From NCBI RefSeq assembly GCF_002312815.1, contig NZ_NKQJ01000015.1, positions 55,422 to 119,421 on the forward strand: a stretch of 64,000 nt of DNA. The letters are read 5' to 3'. Source of the stretch: Agaribacterium haliotis (lineage in GTDB: Bacteria > Pseudomonadota > Gammaproteobacteria > Pseudomonadales > Cellvibrionaceae). Below the pieces are notes generated by a model. That model saw nothing but the letters and a program-made list of their open reading frames with translations. It searched no databases and had not been told where the DNA came from. Positions 48,373-57,034 of the stretch are shown here, in pieces; position 1 is the stretch's first letter; every line of letters starts with the position of its first letter. Position numbers and translations under genes: made by a program.

Positions 48373-49839
48373 TTATTTCGGTTCCGCTATAGATAATGAG
48401 CGCGTGTAATCGAGCAGCGTATCGAGACTGTTGACACCGCCGCCGATACCACTGGCATTGACGCCGCCATAAGGCAGGCCGTAAGCAAAGACATTGTGGG
48501 CATTGATCCAGCTGTTGCCGCTGACCATCGCCTTGGCTACGCGTTCAGCGCGGTCGCCATCGTTTGTCCAGACACTGTTTGCCAAACCATAATCGAGACT
48601 ATTTACTTGTCTAATGGCATCGGCCTCGTCGTTAAACTCGGTTAAATAAGCAACCGGGCCAAAAATTTCTTCTTTAAAACAAATATTGTCTTCACTGCCG
48701 AGCAATAAGGTCGGCTCAATAAACCAGCCCGGTTTCTGTAAAGCTTTGCCGCCACACAGTAGCTTCGCCCCCTGTTTGAGCCCTTGCTCAACGTAGTCGA
48801 GAATACGCGTACTTTGCTGTTCGCTGACCACCGGCCCCATCTGACAGCTTTCTGACATGCCGTCCTCAATCGCCGTCGCCGCGAGCACCGCTTTAACCTT
48901 TTCGACAAACACCGGCAGTACGTCGCTGTGAACAATCCATCGTGTCGCCGTACAACAGACCTGGCCGCTGTTAAGAGTAATGGCCCCGGCCAAACCCTCC
49001 GCCGCGGCGTCTAAGTCGGCATCGTCAAAGATAACAGCTGCGCCCTTGCCGCCGAGCTCGAGTTTGACCGGCTTGAGCTCAGCACCACAGGCCGCGCCGA
49101 GTGTTTTTCCGACCGCGGTGGAACCGGTAAAGCTCAGATATTTAACTTTGGGGTGGGAACTCAATACCGCTCCAATTTCAGAGCCGCCACCGGGCAAAAT
49201 ATTAATAACACCATCGGGAAAACCTGCTTCTTGAATAAGCTTGCCAAGGTACAGCGTGCTAAGTGGCGTCAGCTCGGCCGGTTTAATTACTACCGTATTA
49301 CCGGCCGCAAGCGCCGGGGCAATGCCCCAGAGACATAGCGTTAGCGGAAAGTTCCACGGGAATACAAAAGCCACGACCCCGTGGGGCAAACGCACGCTTT
49401 TGGCATCGATATCGGGCAGATCCAGTGTGCTTTCCATCGCTGTCGTCTGCACAAGCCCGGCGTAGTAGCGAAGCGCCTCAACACCAAAAGGAACATCAAA
49501 ACCGCGCGCGTTTTCAATCGGCTTGCCGACGTCTAAGGTTTCCAACTGAGCCAGCTCTTCTGCATCTCGCTCACACAGCTCGGCGAGTTTTGTCAGTGCA
49601 GCGGCGCGTTCGGCTGCGGATAACTGACTCCAGCTTAAGAACGCCGTATCGGCGGCAGCTATTGCTTTGTTTGCATCCTCAGCCCCGGCTTTACTCACCA
49701 TCGCCAGCACACATTTATCTGCCGGGTTTTCGACTTTAATTTCGTTAGCAGCGGCGCTTAGTGCGCTCTCCCCTGCAAGCAAAAAAGGAACGGGGTCCTG
49801 AGCCAAAAAGGCCTGAACTTTTTCTGTTTGAGCGACCAT
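48373..49839 (-). CDS. NAD(P)-dependent aldehyde dehydrogenase
   Basis: 488 residues of the ALDH superfamily, with PWNFP (Asn163), Rossmann loop FTGSTAVGK, general base Glu261 in ELGGKG and catalytic Cys295 in NSGQVCC. It is close to betaine/semialdehyde-type ALDHs; the substrate is not predictable. ATG 49839 is chosen since GGAGG lies 8-12 nt upstream; an upstream in-frame ATG at 49854 overlaps that Shine-Dalgarno. Its stop directly abuts the kinase start. It is the first gene of the ALDH-kinase-enolase operon. Confidence 0.93.
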   Translation of the reverse strand: MVAQTEKVQAFLAQDPVPFLLAGESALSAAANEIKVENPADKCVLAMVSKAGAEDANKAIAAADTAFLSWSQLSAAERAAALTKLAELCERDAEELAQLETLDVGKPIENARGFDVPFGVEALRYYAGLVQTTAMESTLDLPDIDAKSVRLPHGVVAFVFPWNFPLTLCLWGIAPALAAGNTVVIKPAELTPLSTLYLGKLIQEAGFPDGVINILPGGGSEIGAVLSSHPKVKYLSFTGSTAVGKTLGAACGAELKPVKLELGGKGAAVIFDDADLDAAAEGLAGAITLNSGQVCCTATRWIVHSDVLPVFVEKVKAVLAATAIEDGMSESCQMGPVVSEQQSTRILDYVEQGLKQGAKLLCGGKALQKPGWFIEPTLLLGSEDNICFKEEIFGPVAYLTEFNDEADAIRQVNSLDYGLANSVWTNDGDRAERVAKAMVSGNSWINAHNVFAYGLPYGGVNASGIGGGVNSLDTLLDYTRSLSIAEPK

Positions 49840-49954
49840 CGGAACATCCTCCATTTATTATTTTTTCGTACCCGACAAGCGCAATCATTCGATAAAAAAT
49901 GTACGGCAGGGCCCAGGGGATGAAAAAACAGTAGCACCCGCGCGATAGCCACGA

Positions 49955-49968
49955 TTGACCAAGATCAA
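49955..49968 (-). promoter_or_regulatory. FNR/Anr-like box upstream of the ALDH operon
   Basis: TTGACCAAGATCAA matches the palindromic FNR/Anr consensus TTGATNNNNATCAA at 9 of 10 positions. It is centred about 122 nt upstream of the ALDH ATG, in an AT-rich 290-nt spacer to the divergent membrane-protein gene. Confidence 0.45.
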
Positions 49969-50129
49969 GTTAAAAACCTAGAAGAAAACAGATTTACGAC
50001 ACTTTTAGCAGCATCTTCTCAGAAAATATTAAATACTTGCTCAGCTGTTTTTTTTAGAAATGCCAGCACACTTAATCACATATTTTTAGTATTTTTTAGG
50101 CTAAGGCTTGATCAGAAAATCCCGCCACA

Positions 50130-50888
50130 ATGCAGCATTACACGAAAGCAAAAAGCATGAGACAATGGCGGCTCAAATTGCGTTTACCGAAGTTATTATT
50201 GCTCATGCCTCAATCTGCTCTCGGCAACATCGTTTTCAACGCATTTAGAGCCAACTTAATTCCCGGATTGTTTTTGCAGGCTTTTGCGCTCGCGCTGGGC
50301 CTAAGTTACTTTTTTATTCCGGCCAGCTTGCCGGCGTTTGAGTTTTTTGCCGACTTAAAAAGTGCCTACGGATGGCGTTACTCAGTTTTCGCCACCGCTT
50401 TTTTTGGCGGCCTTCTGCCGTTTTTATATCTGCGCGTAAAAGGCCTGGCAGAGGGAGCGTTTTACCCCCTACTTACTTTTCAAGTACTTTTTTGGGGCCT
50501 AAAGGGTTTGGAAGTCGACCTATTCTACCGCTTCCAGGGCTGGCTCTTTGGCTACGACGCGTCGGCCCTTACCATCGCCAAGAAGGTCATTGTTGACCAG
50601 TTTATCTACAGTGCACTGTGGGCTGCACCATCGATCGTACTTCTTTACATATGGCGTGATTGTGGCTTTCAGATCCGCAGCAGCATCAAGGCCTGGCAAC
50701 AAAAAGAGCTTTGGCAGCTGCATATACCCAGTGTCATTGTCAGCAACTGGCTGCTGTGGATACCGGCTGTATCGGTGGTATACAGCATGCCGCCAGCTCT
50801 GCAGGTTCCACTATTTAATGTGGTGCTTTGCTTTTTTGTATTGTTAGTTGCGAGCCTCAGCAACAAAAATCCGACTAAAAACACATAA
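50130..50888 (+). CDS. integral membrane protein, possibly Mpv17-like
   Basis: 252 residues with about six hydrophobic segments and a basic N-terminus. The segments VDQFIYSALWAAPS and SNWLLWIPAVSVVYSMPPALQ faintly recall Mpv17/PMP22-type proteins, but I would not assign a function. It is divergent from the ALDH operon and upstream of the first GH86 gene. A TTGATCA element (50108-50114) lies just before it. The start is uncertain; an ATG at 50157 is also possible. Confidence 0.6.
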   Translation: MQHYTKAKSMRQWRLKLRLPKLLLLMPQSALGNIVFNAFRANLIPGLFLQAFALALGLSYFFIPASLPAFEFFADLKSAYGWRYSVFATAFFGGLLPFLYLRVKGLAEGAFYPLLTFQVLFWGLKGLEVDLFYRFQGWLFGYDASALTIAKKVIVDQFIYSALWAAPSIVLLYIWRDCGFQIRSSIKAWQQKELWQLHIPSVIVSNWLLWIPAVSVVYSMPPALQVPLFNVVLCFFVLLVASLSNKNPTKNT

Positions 50889-50905
50889 GCTGTAGGGATT
50901 TGCAC

Positions 50906-50913
50906 TTGATCAA
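50906..50913. promoter_or_regulatory. TTGATCAA element upstream of GH86 gene 1
   Basis: A perfect 8-bp palindrome about 45 nt upstream of a TATACT -10-like element (50953-50958) that lacks a good -35, as expected for an activator-dependent promoter. Related CTTGATC sites occur before other genes of this region. Confidence 0.35.
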
Positions 50914-50997
50914 TCTTTAGGCTCCAGCCACAATAGACACGAACTAATGCTTTATACTTAGTTTCCAACTTATTAGAACAAAAACGTTAAAACTACC

Positions 50998-53058
50998 ATG
51001 CTTAAAACATCATTGATGACGACCCTCACCTGCGCGGCTTTTGCATTTAGCCAAGCAGCCTTTGCCAATGCCAAAATTCAAGTCAACCTCGATGTTGCCC
51101 ACCACGTTGGGGATCAGCACAGCTTCGATCGAAGCCGCTTTATCACCTTTCACGAAACCCCCAGCGGCCATGATCTCAGCGATAAAAACGAGCAAAGTCG
51201 CGGTTTAAAACACGCCGTGGGCAACCTGCACGAAGACTTCTTGGTAGACCGGGACGTGTACTTCGGCCGCGACTCCGGCGACGTCCAGTGGCGCCTGCAC
51301 TACTTACTGCAGAGCTTTAGCCGCGAGGGCTGGGCTGACCCCTATGCGATCAACAAAGCCGGCAAAGACCAAAGAACCTGGTACAGCACCAGTAAAGACA
51401 AGCGCGACAAGATGATTCGCAAATACGATGACCGCTACGGACGTATGATCTACAGCACCCAGCAGCGCCCGATATGGCCCGACGGCGCCACCGCGGTTGC
51501 CGGCGCAACTGGCCGCCCGTGGCATTTTTCATCCATTGACAGCGCCGAAGAACCCTTTGGTTCCGCTGTCGGCGAATTTCTCGGCCTTTATTTCAACAAT
51601 TATTTCCGCGCCCCGGGCAGCAAAGATGACGGCCAGATCAAGCCGATGTTTTTTGAAGTCATGAACGAACCTGTGCTCGGCTTGATGGAGTTCACCAACG
51701 GCATGAAACCGGCGACTATTAAGCAGATCGCCAAGTATCACAATGTGGTGGCTACCTATGTCAGGCGCTTCAACCCGGAAATGAAGGTCGGTGGCTACTC
51801 CACTGCCTACCCGGACTACGACACCGATAACTTTGCCGAGTGGGAAAAGATAGACAAATACTTCCTCGACATCGCCGGGCCCAATATGGACTTTATCAGC
51901 CTGCACCTTTATGACTTAGCGGCGGTACCCACTTCAGAAGGCCCCAAAGAACAACTGCGCCGCGGCGCAAATATGGAGGCGACGCTCGACATGCTCGACG
52001 CCTATATGGCGATCAACTACGACGAGCCCAAACCCCTGGTAATCAGTGAGTACGGTTCACGTGCCAACGCCATGCTCGACCAACCGTGGAGCAGTTATCG
52101 CGACTGGCAAATGTTAAAGTCGATGAACGCCATGCTAATGCAAATGCTCGAGCGACCAAACCGCATCGAACAGGCCGTGCCTTTTGTGCCAGTTAAAGCC
52201 GAGTGGGGCCGCGACCCGAAAACCGGCATCCCCTACCAGTGGCGCCTGCTGATTCAACAAAAAGAGCGGCCGGGACAAAGCGGCAACGACTGGGTCTACT
52301 CCGATCTGGTGCACTTTTACGATCTGTGGAACGGTGTCCAGGGCAAGCGCCTCGACAGCTGGGCCAGCGACCCCGACATTCAGGTCGATGCCTATGTCGA
52401 CGGTAAAAAGCTTTATATCATCGCCAATAGCCTCGAAAACAAAGACTTGCACCTCGACCTCAGTGTTTTTGGTGCCGATAAGTTAAAAATCAAATACGTT
52501 GAGCTGCGCCAGCTATCTCTGGGCAAAAACAAGCAGGTCGAATACGTCAGCAAAGACATGGGCAATGTTATTCCCCTGAGCTTACCCATGGCCGCCGAAT
52601 CCACCTCTGTGCTTGCCATTGAATTTAATAAAAAACTCAACCCCAAAGAAAAAGTTGAAGAGAGCCGCCTGTTTGCCAACTCCATGACTCAGGACATCGC
52701 CGCAAAAGATCCGATGACCTTCACTATCTGGGGGGTAGAACCCGCCGCGCAGGGCGAAGCTATTTTGCGCCTCGGCCTCGGCCGCAAGCACGGCTTGAGC
52801 CTGAAACCCAAAGTGCTAGTCAACGGCAGTGAAATCAAAATACCGGACGACTTCCGCGGTTACGACCAACTGCATAACTCCGAAGGTAAACCGGGCCGAG
52901 CTCGCGACAATTTCTTTGGCGTGCTCGAGATTCCCGTACCCTATGAACTGCTGAAAAAAATTACCGTTGTTGAACTTACCTTCCCCGACAGCGGTGGCAA
53001 AGTTAGCTCGGTAGCCATCCAAAATATGAAACACAGCAAGCCTATAAAACGGCTCTAA
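50998..53058 (+). CDS. GH86 beta-agarase/beta-porphyranase
   Basis: 686 residues with a Sec signal peptide (to about ANA, residue 25) and an N-terminal KIQVNLDVAHHVGDQHSF segment typical of GH86. The TIM barrel has the acid/base Glu224 in VMNEP and the nucleophile Glu351 in VISEYGS. Two C-terminal beta-domains follow (about 430-686). GH86 enzymes cleave beta-1,4 bonds of agarose or porphyran from red algae; which one is not decidable here. There is no carbohydrate-binding module or lipobox. A paralogue follows. Confidence 0.88.
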   Translation: MLKTSLMTTLTCAAFAFSQAAFANAKIQVNLDVAHHVGDQHSFDRSRFITFHETPSGHDLSDKNEQSRGLKHAVGNLHEDFLVDRDVYFGRDSGDVQWRLHYLLQSFSREGWADPYAINKAGKDQRTWYSTSKDKRDKMIRKYDDRYGRMIYSTQQRPIWPDGATAVAGATGRPWHFSSIDSAEEPFGSAVGEFLGLYFNNYFRAPGSKDDGQIKPMFFEVMNEPVLGLMEFTNGMKPATIKQIAKYHNVVATYVRRFNPEMKVGGYSTAYPDYDTDNFAEWEKIDKYFLDIAGPNMDFISLHLYDLAAVPTSEGPKEQLRRGANMEATLDMLDAYMAINYDEPKPLVISEYGSRANAMLDQPWSSYRDWQMLKSMNAMLMQMLERPNRIEQAVPFVPVKAEWGRDPKTGIPYQWRLLIQQKERPGQSGNDWVYSDLVHFYDLWNGVQGKRLDSWASDPDIQVDAYVDGKKLYIIANSLENKDLHLDLSVFGADKLKIKYVELRQLSLGKNKQVEYVSKDMGNVIPLSLPMAAESTSVLAIEFNKKLNPKEKVEESRLFANSMTQDIAAKDPMTFTIWGVEPAAQGEAILRLGLGRKHGLSLKPKVLVNGSEIKIPDDFRGYDQLHNSEGKPGRARDNFFGVLEIPVPYELLKKITVVELTFPDSGGKVSSVAIQNMKHSKPIKRL

Positions 53059-53063
53059 GTTCT

Positions 53064-53079
53064 ATGCTTGATCAAGCAT
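53064..53079. promoter_or_regulatory. 16-bp palindrome after GH86 gene 1
   Basis: ATGCTTGATCAAGCAT is a perfect palindrome just after the first GH86 stop, followed by a partial copy CTGATCAAC. It could be an operator for the second GH86 gene (about 170 nt away) or mRNA 3' structure. Confidence 0.4.
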
Positions 53080-53097
53080 GCTGATCAACAGTTAAAC

Positions 53098-53128
53098 AAA
53101 AAGGCGGTGCTTTGCACCGCCTTTTTTA
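53098..53128 (+). terminator. rho-independent terminator of GH86 gene 1
   Basis: The stem GGCGGTGC / GCACCGCC with a TTT loop is followed by six T, 40 nt after the stop codon. It indicates that the two GH86 genes are separately transcribed. Confidence 0.9.
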
Positions 53129-53241
53129 TTTCGTCAGTTTATAGATCAAGTTGGCGCCGCAAACTTTGCCGCTGCGCTTTAGCTTGGCAACTAAACTCTC
53201 CTATACTTGATGTGTTTTATATTCAACCTTAGCGAATACTT

Positions 53242-55470
53242 ATGAGCAAAGTTTTATACTTCGGCGGCCTGAGCTTGGCCGCCTCTCTTCTCACCTCAGC
53301 CAGTCTGGCCGATGATAAGTTCAGCGTACAAGTTAACTTAGACGTTAAACATCAAGTTGGCGCTTACGACAGTTTCGAGCGCGAGCGCTATATCACCATG
53401 CACGCCACTCACAACGAACACGACTGGTTTGGCGGCAACCCTCAAAGCCTCGGTCAGCCCAACGAAGTTAAAGACTTATTGCACGATGTCATCATCAAAC
53501 GCGACGTGTATTTTGGCCGCGATACTGGCGGCATGAAATGGCAGGTTGTCAACGCTTTGCAAAACCCGAAGCGCCCGGGCTGGGTCGACCCGGCGTTTAT
53601 GAATAAAACCGGTAAAGATACACGCTGGTGGTACAGCAATAGCACCAACGACTTTGAAAAAAGCACGCGTAAATACGAGAACCGCAATACCCGCTTAATT
53701 GTCGGGGCTCAACAGCGCCCTTACTGGCCCGACGGAGGTGATCCAGTTGGAGGCCTAACCCCGACTCCCTGGAATTTTTCTACCGCCGACACCGAAGCCG
53801 AACCGCTGGGCTCCGCCGTAGGTGATTTTATGGGCCTGTATATCAAAGAGTTTTTCCGCCCGCGCAATGGCAAAGGCGACGGCCAGCTCAAACCACTGTA
53901 TGTCGAAATCATGAATGAGCCGCTGTTTGAGCTTGTTGAGTACCCGGGCAAGCACCACCCGGCCACAGTTGAGCAGGTCATGCATTTTCACAATGCAGCG
54001 GCCGATCAAATCCGCAAACACGACAGCGAAGTACTCATCGGCGGCTACACCGCCGCCTTCCCAAATTTCGAGGTCAATAACTTCCAGGAGTGGGAAAACA
54101 CCGACAAGCTGTTTATGGATGTTGCCGGTCAGAACATGGACTTTATCAGCATCCATCTTTACGACTTCCCCAACATTCCCTACGGGCCCGTAGTGCGCGA
54201 ACAATATCGCAAAGGCTCAAATATGGAAGCTACGCTCGACATGCTCGACGCCTACATGGCCAGCGAGTGGGGCAAGCTCAAACCCATCATTGTCAGCGAG
54301 TACGGCTCACAGCTGCACGGCATGTATCACCAACCCTGGAGCTCAGAGCGAGACTGGCTGCAAATTAAAGCCTTCAACAGCATGCTTATGCAATTTCTCG
54401 AGCGCCCAGACCGCATTGAGCAGAGCCTGCCGTTTACCCCGCTTAAGGCCGAATGGGGGCGCAACTCACCCACCGTACCCTACTACTGGCGCCTGATGAT
54501 CCAGGCCAAAGAACGGCCCGGCCAGCAAGGCGAGCAGTGGGTCTACTCCGACCTTATTCACTTTTACGACCAGTGGGTCGGTGTTGCGGGAACTCGCATC
54601 GACAGCTGGTCATCCGATCCGGATGTGCAAGTCGACGCCTACGTTGACGACAAGACACTTTATCTCATCGCCAACAGCCTTGAATTTAAAGACATCACGC
54701 TCGATCTCGACGTGCTCGGCTTGAAAAAAATGAAAGTAAAAAGTGCTGAGCTTCGCCACCTCTATTTAGGCGATGACAAAATCGTCAAATACGAAGTGAC
54801 CGAGCTTGGTAAAAAGCTCCCGCAAAGCATCCCCGTCGGCGCTGAAGCTACGTCTGTACTTGTGGTTAACTTCAATAAGAAGCTAAAACCCAAGGCCTCG
54901 GTCAAAGAGAGCCGCCATTTTGCCAAGCAAATGAACACAGCGATCGAAGCTGGCGAGAAGCTCCGCTTTGATATCGACGGTATCAAACCTGGTAAGCAGG
55001 GCGAAGCGCTACTGCGGCTCGGCGTGGGCCGCAACTTTGGTCTAAGCCTTGAGCCAAGTATCAGCCTGAACGGAAGCGCTCTCAAGCTTCCGACAGACTA
55101 TCGCGGCTACAACCAATACCACAATGCCGCGGGTGAGCCGGGCAAAGCGCGCGACAGCTTCTTTGGTGTGCTTGAGATTCCTGTGCCCTATGAGTTGTTA
55201 AAAACACAGAACATCGTCGAGCTCAGCTTCCCGGATAGCGGCGGTAAAATTAGCTCTGTCGCCCTGCAAAATATGCAGCACAGTAAAGCCTTTAAGCGCT
55301 CAGCGGTTGAACCGGTACTGCTGCACCCAAGCTTTGCCGATGCACTCAAAGACGCCAAAGCCATGGCCCAAAGCGGTGAAAGCAACGAGCCCAAAGAACA
55401 CAAAATGGAACACTTTAAAACCGAGCTCAACGAAGAGGATTCCGAAAGCAGCAAAGCTGACGAACACTGA
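53242..55470 (+). CDS. GH86 beta-agarase/beta-porphyranase, second copy
   Basis: 742 residues, clearly paralogous to the preceding GH86. The signal peptide ends near SLA-D (23). Catalytic Glu226 is in IMNEP and Glu353 in VSEYGS, with the same C-terminal beta-domains. It adds a ~55-residue hydrophilic, Glu/Lys-rich tail after the last conserved VALQNMQHSK segment. Loops differ (WFGGNPQSLGQ), so cleavage specificity may differ. It has its own promoter region (TATACT at 53203-53208) and terminator. Confidence 0.88.
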   Translation: MSKVLYFGGLSLAASLLTSASLADDKFSVQVNLDVKHQVGAYDSFERERYITMHATHNEHDWFGGNPQSLGQPNEVKDLLHDVIIKRDVYFGRDTGGMKWQVVNALQNPKRPGWVDPAFMNKTGKDTRWWYSNSTNDFEKSTRKYENRNTRLIVGAQQRPYWPDGGDPVGGLTPTPWNFSTADTEAEPLGSAVGDFMGLYIKEFFRPRNGKGDGQLKPLYVEIMNEPLFELVEYPGKHHPATVEQVMHFHNAAADQIRKHDSEVLIGGYTAAFPNFEVNNFQEWENTDKLFMDVAGQNMDFISIHLYDFPNIPYGPVVREQYRKGSNMEATLDMLDAYMASEWGKLKPIIVSEYGSQLHGMYHQPWSSERDWLQIKAFNSMLMQFLERPDRIEQSLPFTPLKAEWGRNSPTVPYYWRLMIQAKERPGQQGEQWVYSDLIHFYDQWVGVAGTRIDSWSSDPDVQVDAYVDDKTLYLIANSLEFKDITLDLDVLGLKKMKVKSAELRHLYLGDDKIVKYEVTELGKKLPQSIPVGAEATSVLVVNFNKKLKPKASVKESRHFAKQMNTAIEAGEKLRFDIDGIKPGKQGEALLRLGVGRNFGLSLEPSISLNGSALKLPTDYRGYNQYHNAAGEPGKARDSFFGVLEIPVPYELLKTQNIVELSFPDSGGKISSVALQNMQHSKAFKRSAVEPVLLHPSFADALKDAKAMAQSGESNEPKEHKMEHFKTELNEEDSESSKADEH

Positions 55471-55493
55471 AAAAGCTCCAGATAGACATTGAA

Positions 55494-55518
55494 ACGGGCC
55501 TCAAGGCCCGTTTTTTTT
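55494..55518 (+). terminator. rho-independent terminator of GH86 gene 2
   Basis: ACGGGCC-TCAA-GGCCCGT followed by eight T. Confidence 0.9.
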
Positions 55519-55574
55519 CACTCGTGAAAACCCCACCAATACAGGCCGCCAGCAGGGCAGCATCTTAACAGGCA

Positions 55575-55599
55575 TAAAAAACCCGGCGGTCGCCGGGCT
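55575..55599 (-). terminator. terminator of the SemiSWEET gene
   Basis: On the minus strand GCCCGGCG-AC-CGCCGGGT is followed by TTTTTTAT, about 65 nt after the gene's stop. Confidence 0.85.
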
Positions 55600-55664
55600 T
55601 CGTTATTTTAAGAAAGCAACTTGAAGAAAGCTTTAAGAAAACTACTTGCAAAATGGCCGCAGCG

Positions 55665-55988
55665 TTAACACTCCGCCAAACAATCTTCGTTCAGCTCATC
55701 TTTCTCGCGGCGAGCCTGAACTTCGTTATAAACCTTCACCGCCAAAATGCTGGCAGCTAACACAAAGGTGATCATGTTCGCTGCTATCATGGCGACATCT
55801 TGAATAACTAAACCATAACCCAACCACAGGGCTACACCCACTGTAAAAATACTGTACATAGCTAAAGACAGCGACGCGGTATCGCGTGTTTTCAACACTT
55901 GAATTGCCTGCGGCAAAAACGAAGAAGTTGTGGCTATGGCAGCGATAAAGCCCAGCATTTCTAAGTTCATCAGCTCTAAATTTGTCAT
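55665..55988 (-). CDS. SemiSWEET-type sugar transporter
   Basis: 107 residues with three membrane helices and the PQ-loop motif SFLPQAIQVLKTRD of SemiSWEETs, which dimerise to form a sugar channel. The cytoplasmic tail is charged and ends ECLAEC-like (NEDCLAEC). Its place next to GH86 genes and an AraC regulator suggests uptake of a galactan-derived sugar. The start at 55988 has GGAG upstream. Confidence 0.9.
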   Translation of the reverse strand: MTNLELMNLEMLGFIAAIATTSSFLPQAIQVLKTRDTASLSLAMYSIFTVGVALWLGYGLVIQDVAMIAANMITFVLAASILAVKVYNEVQARREKDELNEDCLAEC

Positions 55989-56158
55989 CTCTAATCTCCG
56001 CTAATTCATGTCGCTTTGCGACGTAAGACCTGAGTACCGCAGACAGATATTTTGTTCTGTGTTGCATCACTCTATGGCGCATAGTTTAAATACTTCACGC
56101 AGCAGTGGTTATGGATTAAGCTATCAAAAACTTATCCAAAACTATCACAGATCAAATT

Positions 56159-57010
56159 ATGATCATCGATAAAAACTGGCAATGGCAGGATGTACTGGAG
56201 ATCGGCCCGGAGTGTAATGAGCGCTTCTTAGATGCCGATAAGGTCCCCGAGCTCAGAGAACTCGCGATTCCACTGTGTGGTTTTAGCCACCTGGAGGGCC
56301 ACTACCGGGTCGGGCGCAGTAAACCGGTGGCCAATACCATACTTTACAGTGTCGACGGCGCCATTGAGCTCTATACCCCCGAGGGCTGTCAAACTGTCGG
56401 AAAAAGCCAGCTGATCATCTTGCCGGCGCACAGGCCGTTTTTAATTGAGCTCAAAGCGCCATTCTGGACGATGACCTGGTTTGACTTCGAAGACACCCCC
56501 CGCTGGAGCGAACTGTGCACAGGCAAAGCGCCGGCCGAGTTCTGTCAAAGTGGGCGGCAGATCTTTCACGCCCTGGCAGTGCTTTATTACGAGCGCGACG
56601 CCAGCCTGCGCCGGCCAACGCTCGATTACCTCGAGCACTACCTGCAGGAAAGCCTAAAAGCCCCGGCCAACCAAAACCAGGAAAGCCAACGCCTCGATCA
56701 GCTGTTTCGCGATATTGATAAGCGCCTGCACTACCCGTGGAGCGTTGAAGAAATGAGCCAGCTGATTCACTACAGTGCCCCCCACTTGCACCGGCTCTGC
56801 CAAAAGCGCTTTGGCCGCAGCCCTCTGCAACAAATTATTCATATGCGCATGGAGCGTGCAAAGTACCTGCTCAGCAGCACGGCGTGGCCGCTGAGCCAAA
56901 TAGCCGAACAAGTCGGTTACCACGATCTATTTAGCTTTTCCAAGCGCTTTAAAAAAAGCGTCGGCGAAGCACCTGCGCACTACCGCAAATCACAAAATGC
57001 AAACAAATAA
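56159..57010 (+). CDS. AraC-family transcriptional regulator
   Basis: 283 residues: an N-terminal cupin-like ligand domain (about 30-130) and a C-terminal double helix-turn-helix (about 185-280) with LSQIAEQVGYHDLFSFSKRFKKSVG as the signature, in two parts. It likely senses a sugar and activates the adjacent SemiSWEET and GH86 genes. It is divergent from SemiSWEET across 170 nt. GATCAA sits just before its start. Confidence 0.92.
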   Translation: MIIDKNWQWQDVLEIGPECNERFLDADKVPELRELAIPLCGFSHLEGHYRVGRSKPVANTILYSVDGAIELYTPEGCQTVGKSQLIILPAHRPFLIELKAPFWTMTWFDFEDTPRWSELCTGKAPAEFCQSGRQIFHALAVLYYERDASLRRPTLDYLEHYLQESLKAPANQNQESQRLDQLFRDIDKRLHYPWSVEEMSQLIHYSAPHLHRLCQKRFGRSPLQQIIHMRMERAKYLLSSTAWPLSQIAEQVGYHDLFSFSKRFKKSVGEAPAHYRKSQNANK

Positions 57011-57034
57011 AGCAGGCAAGTACCGCAACCGGCA

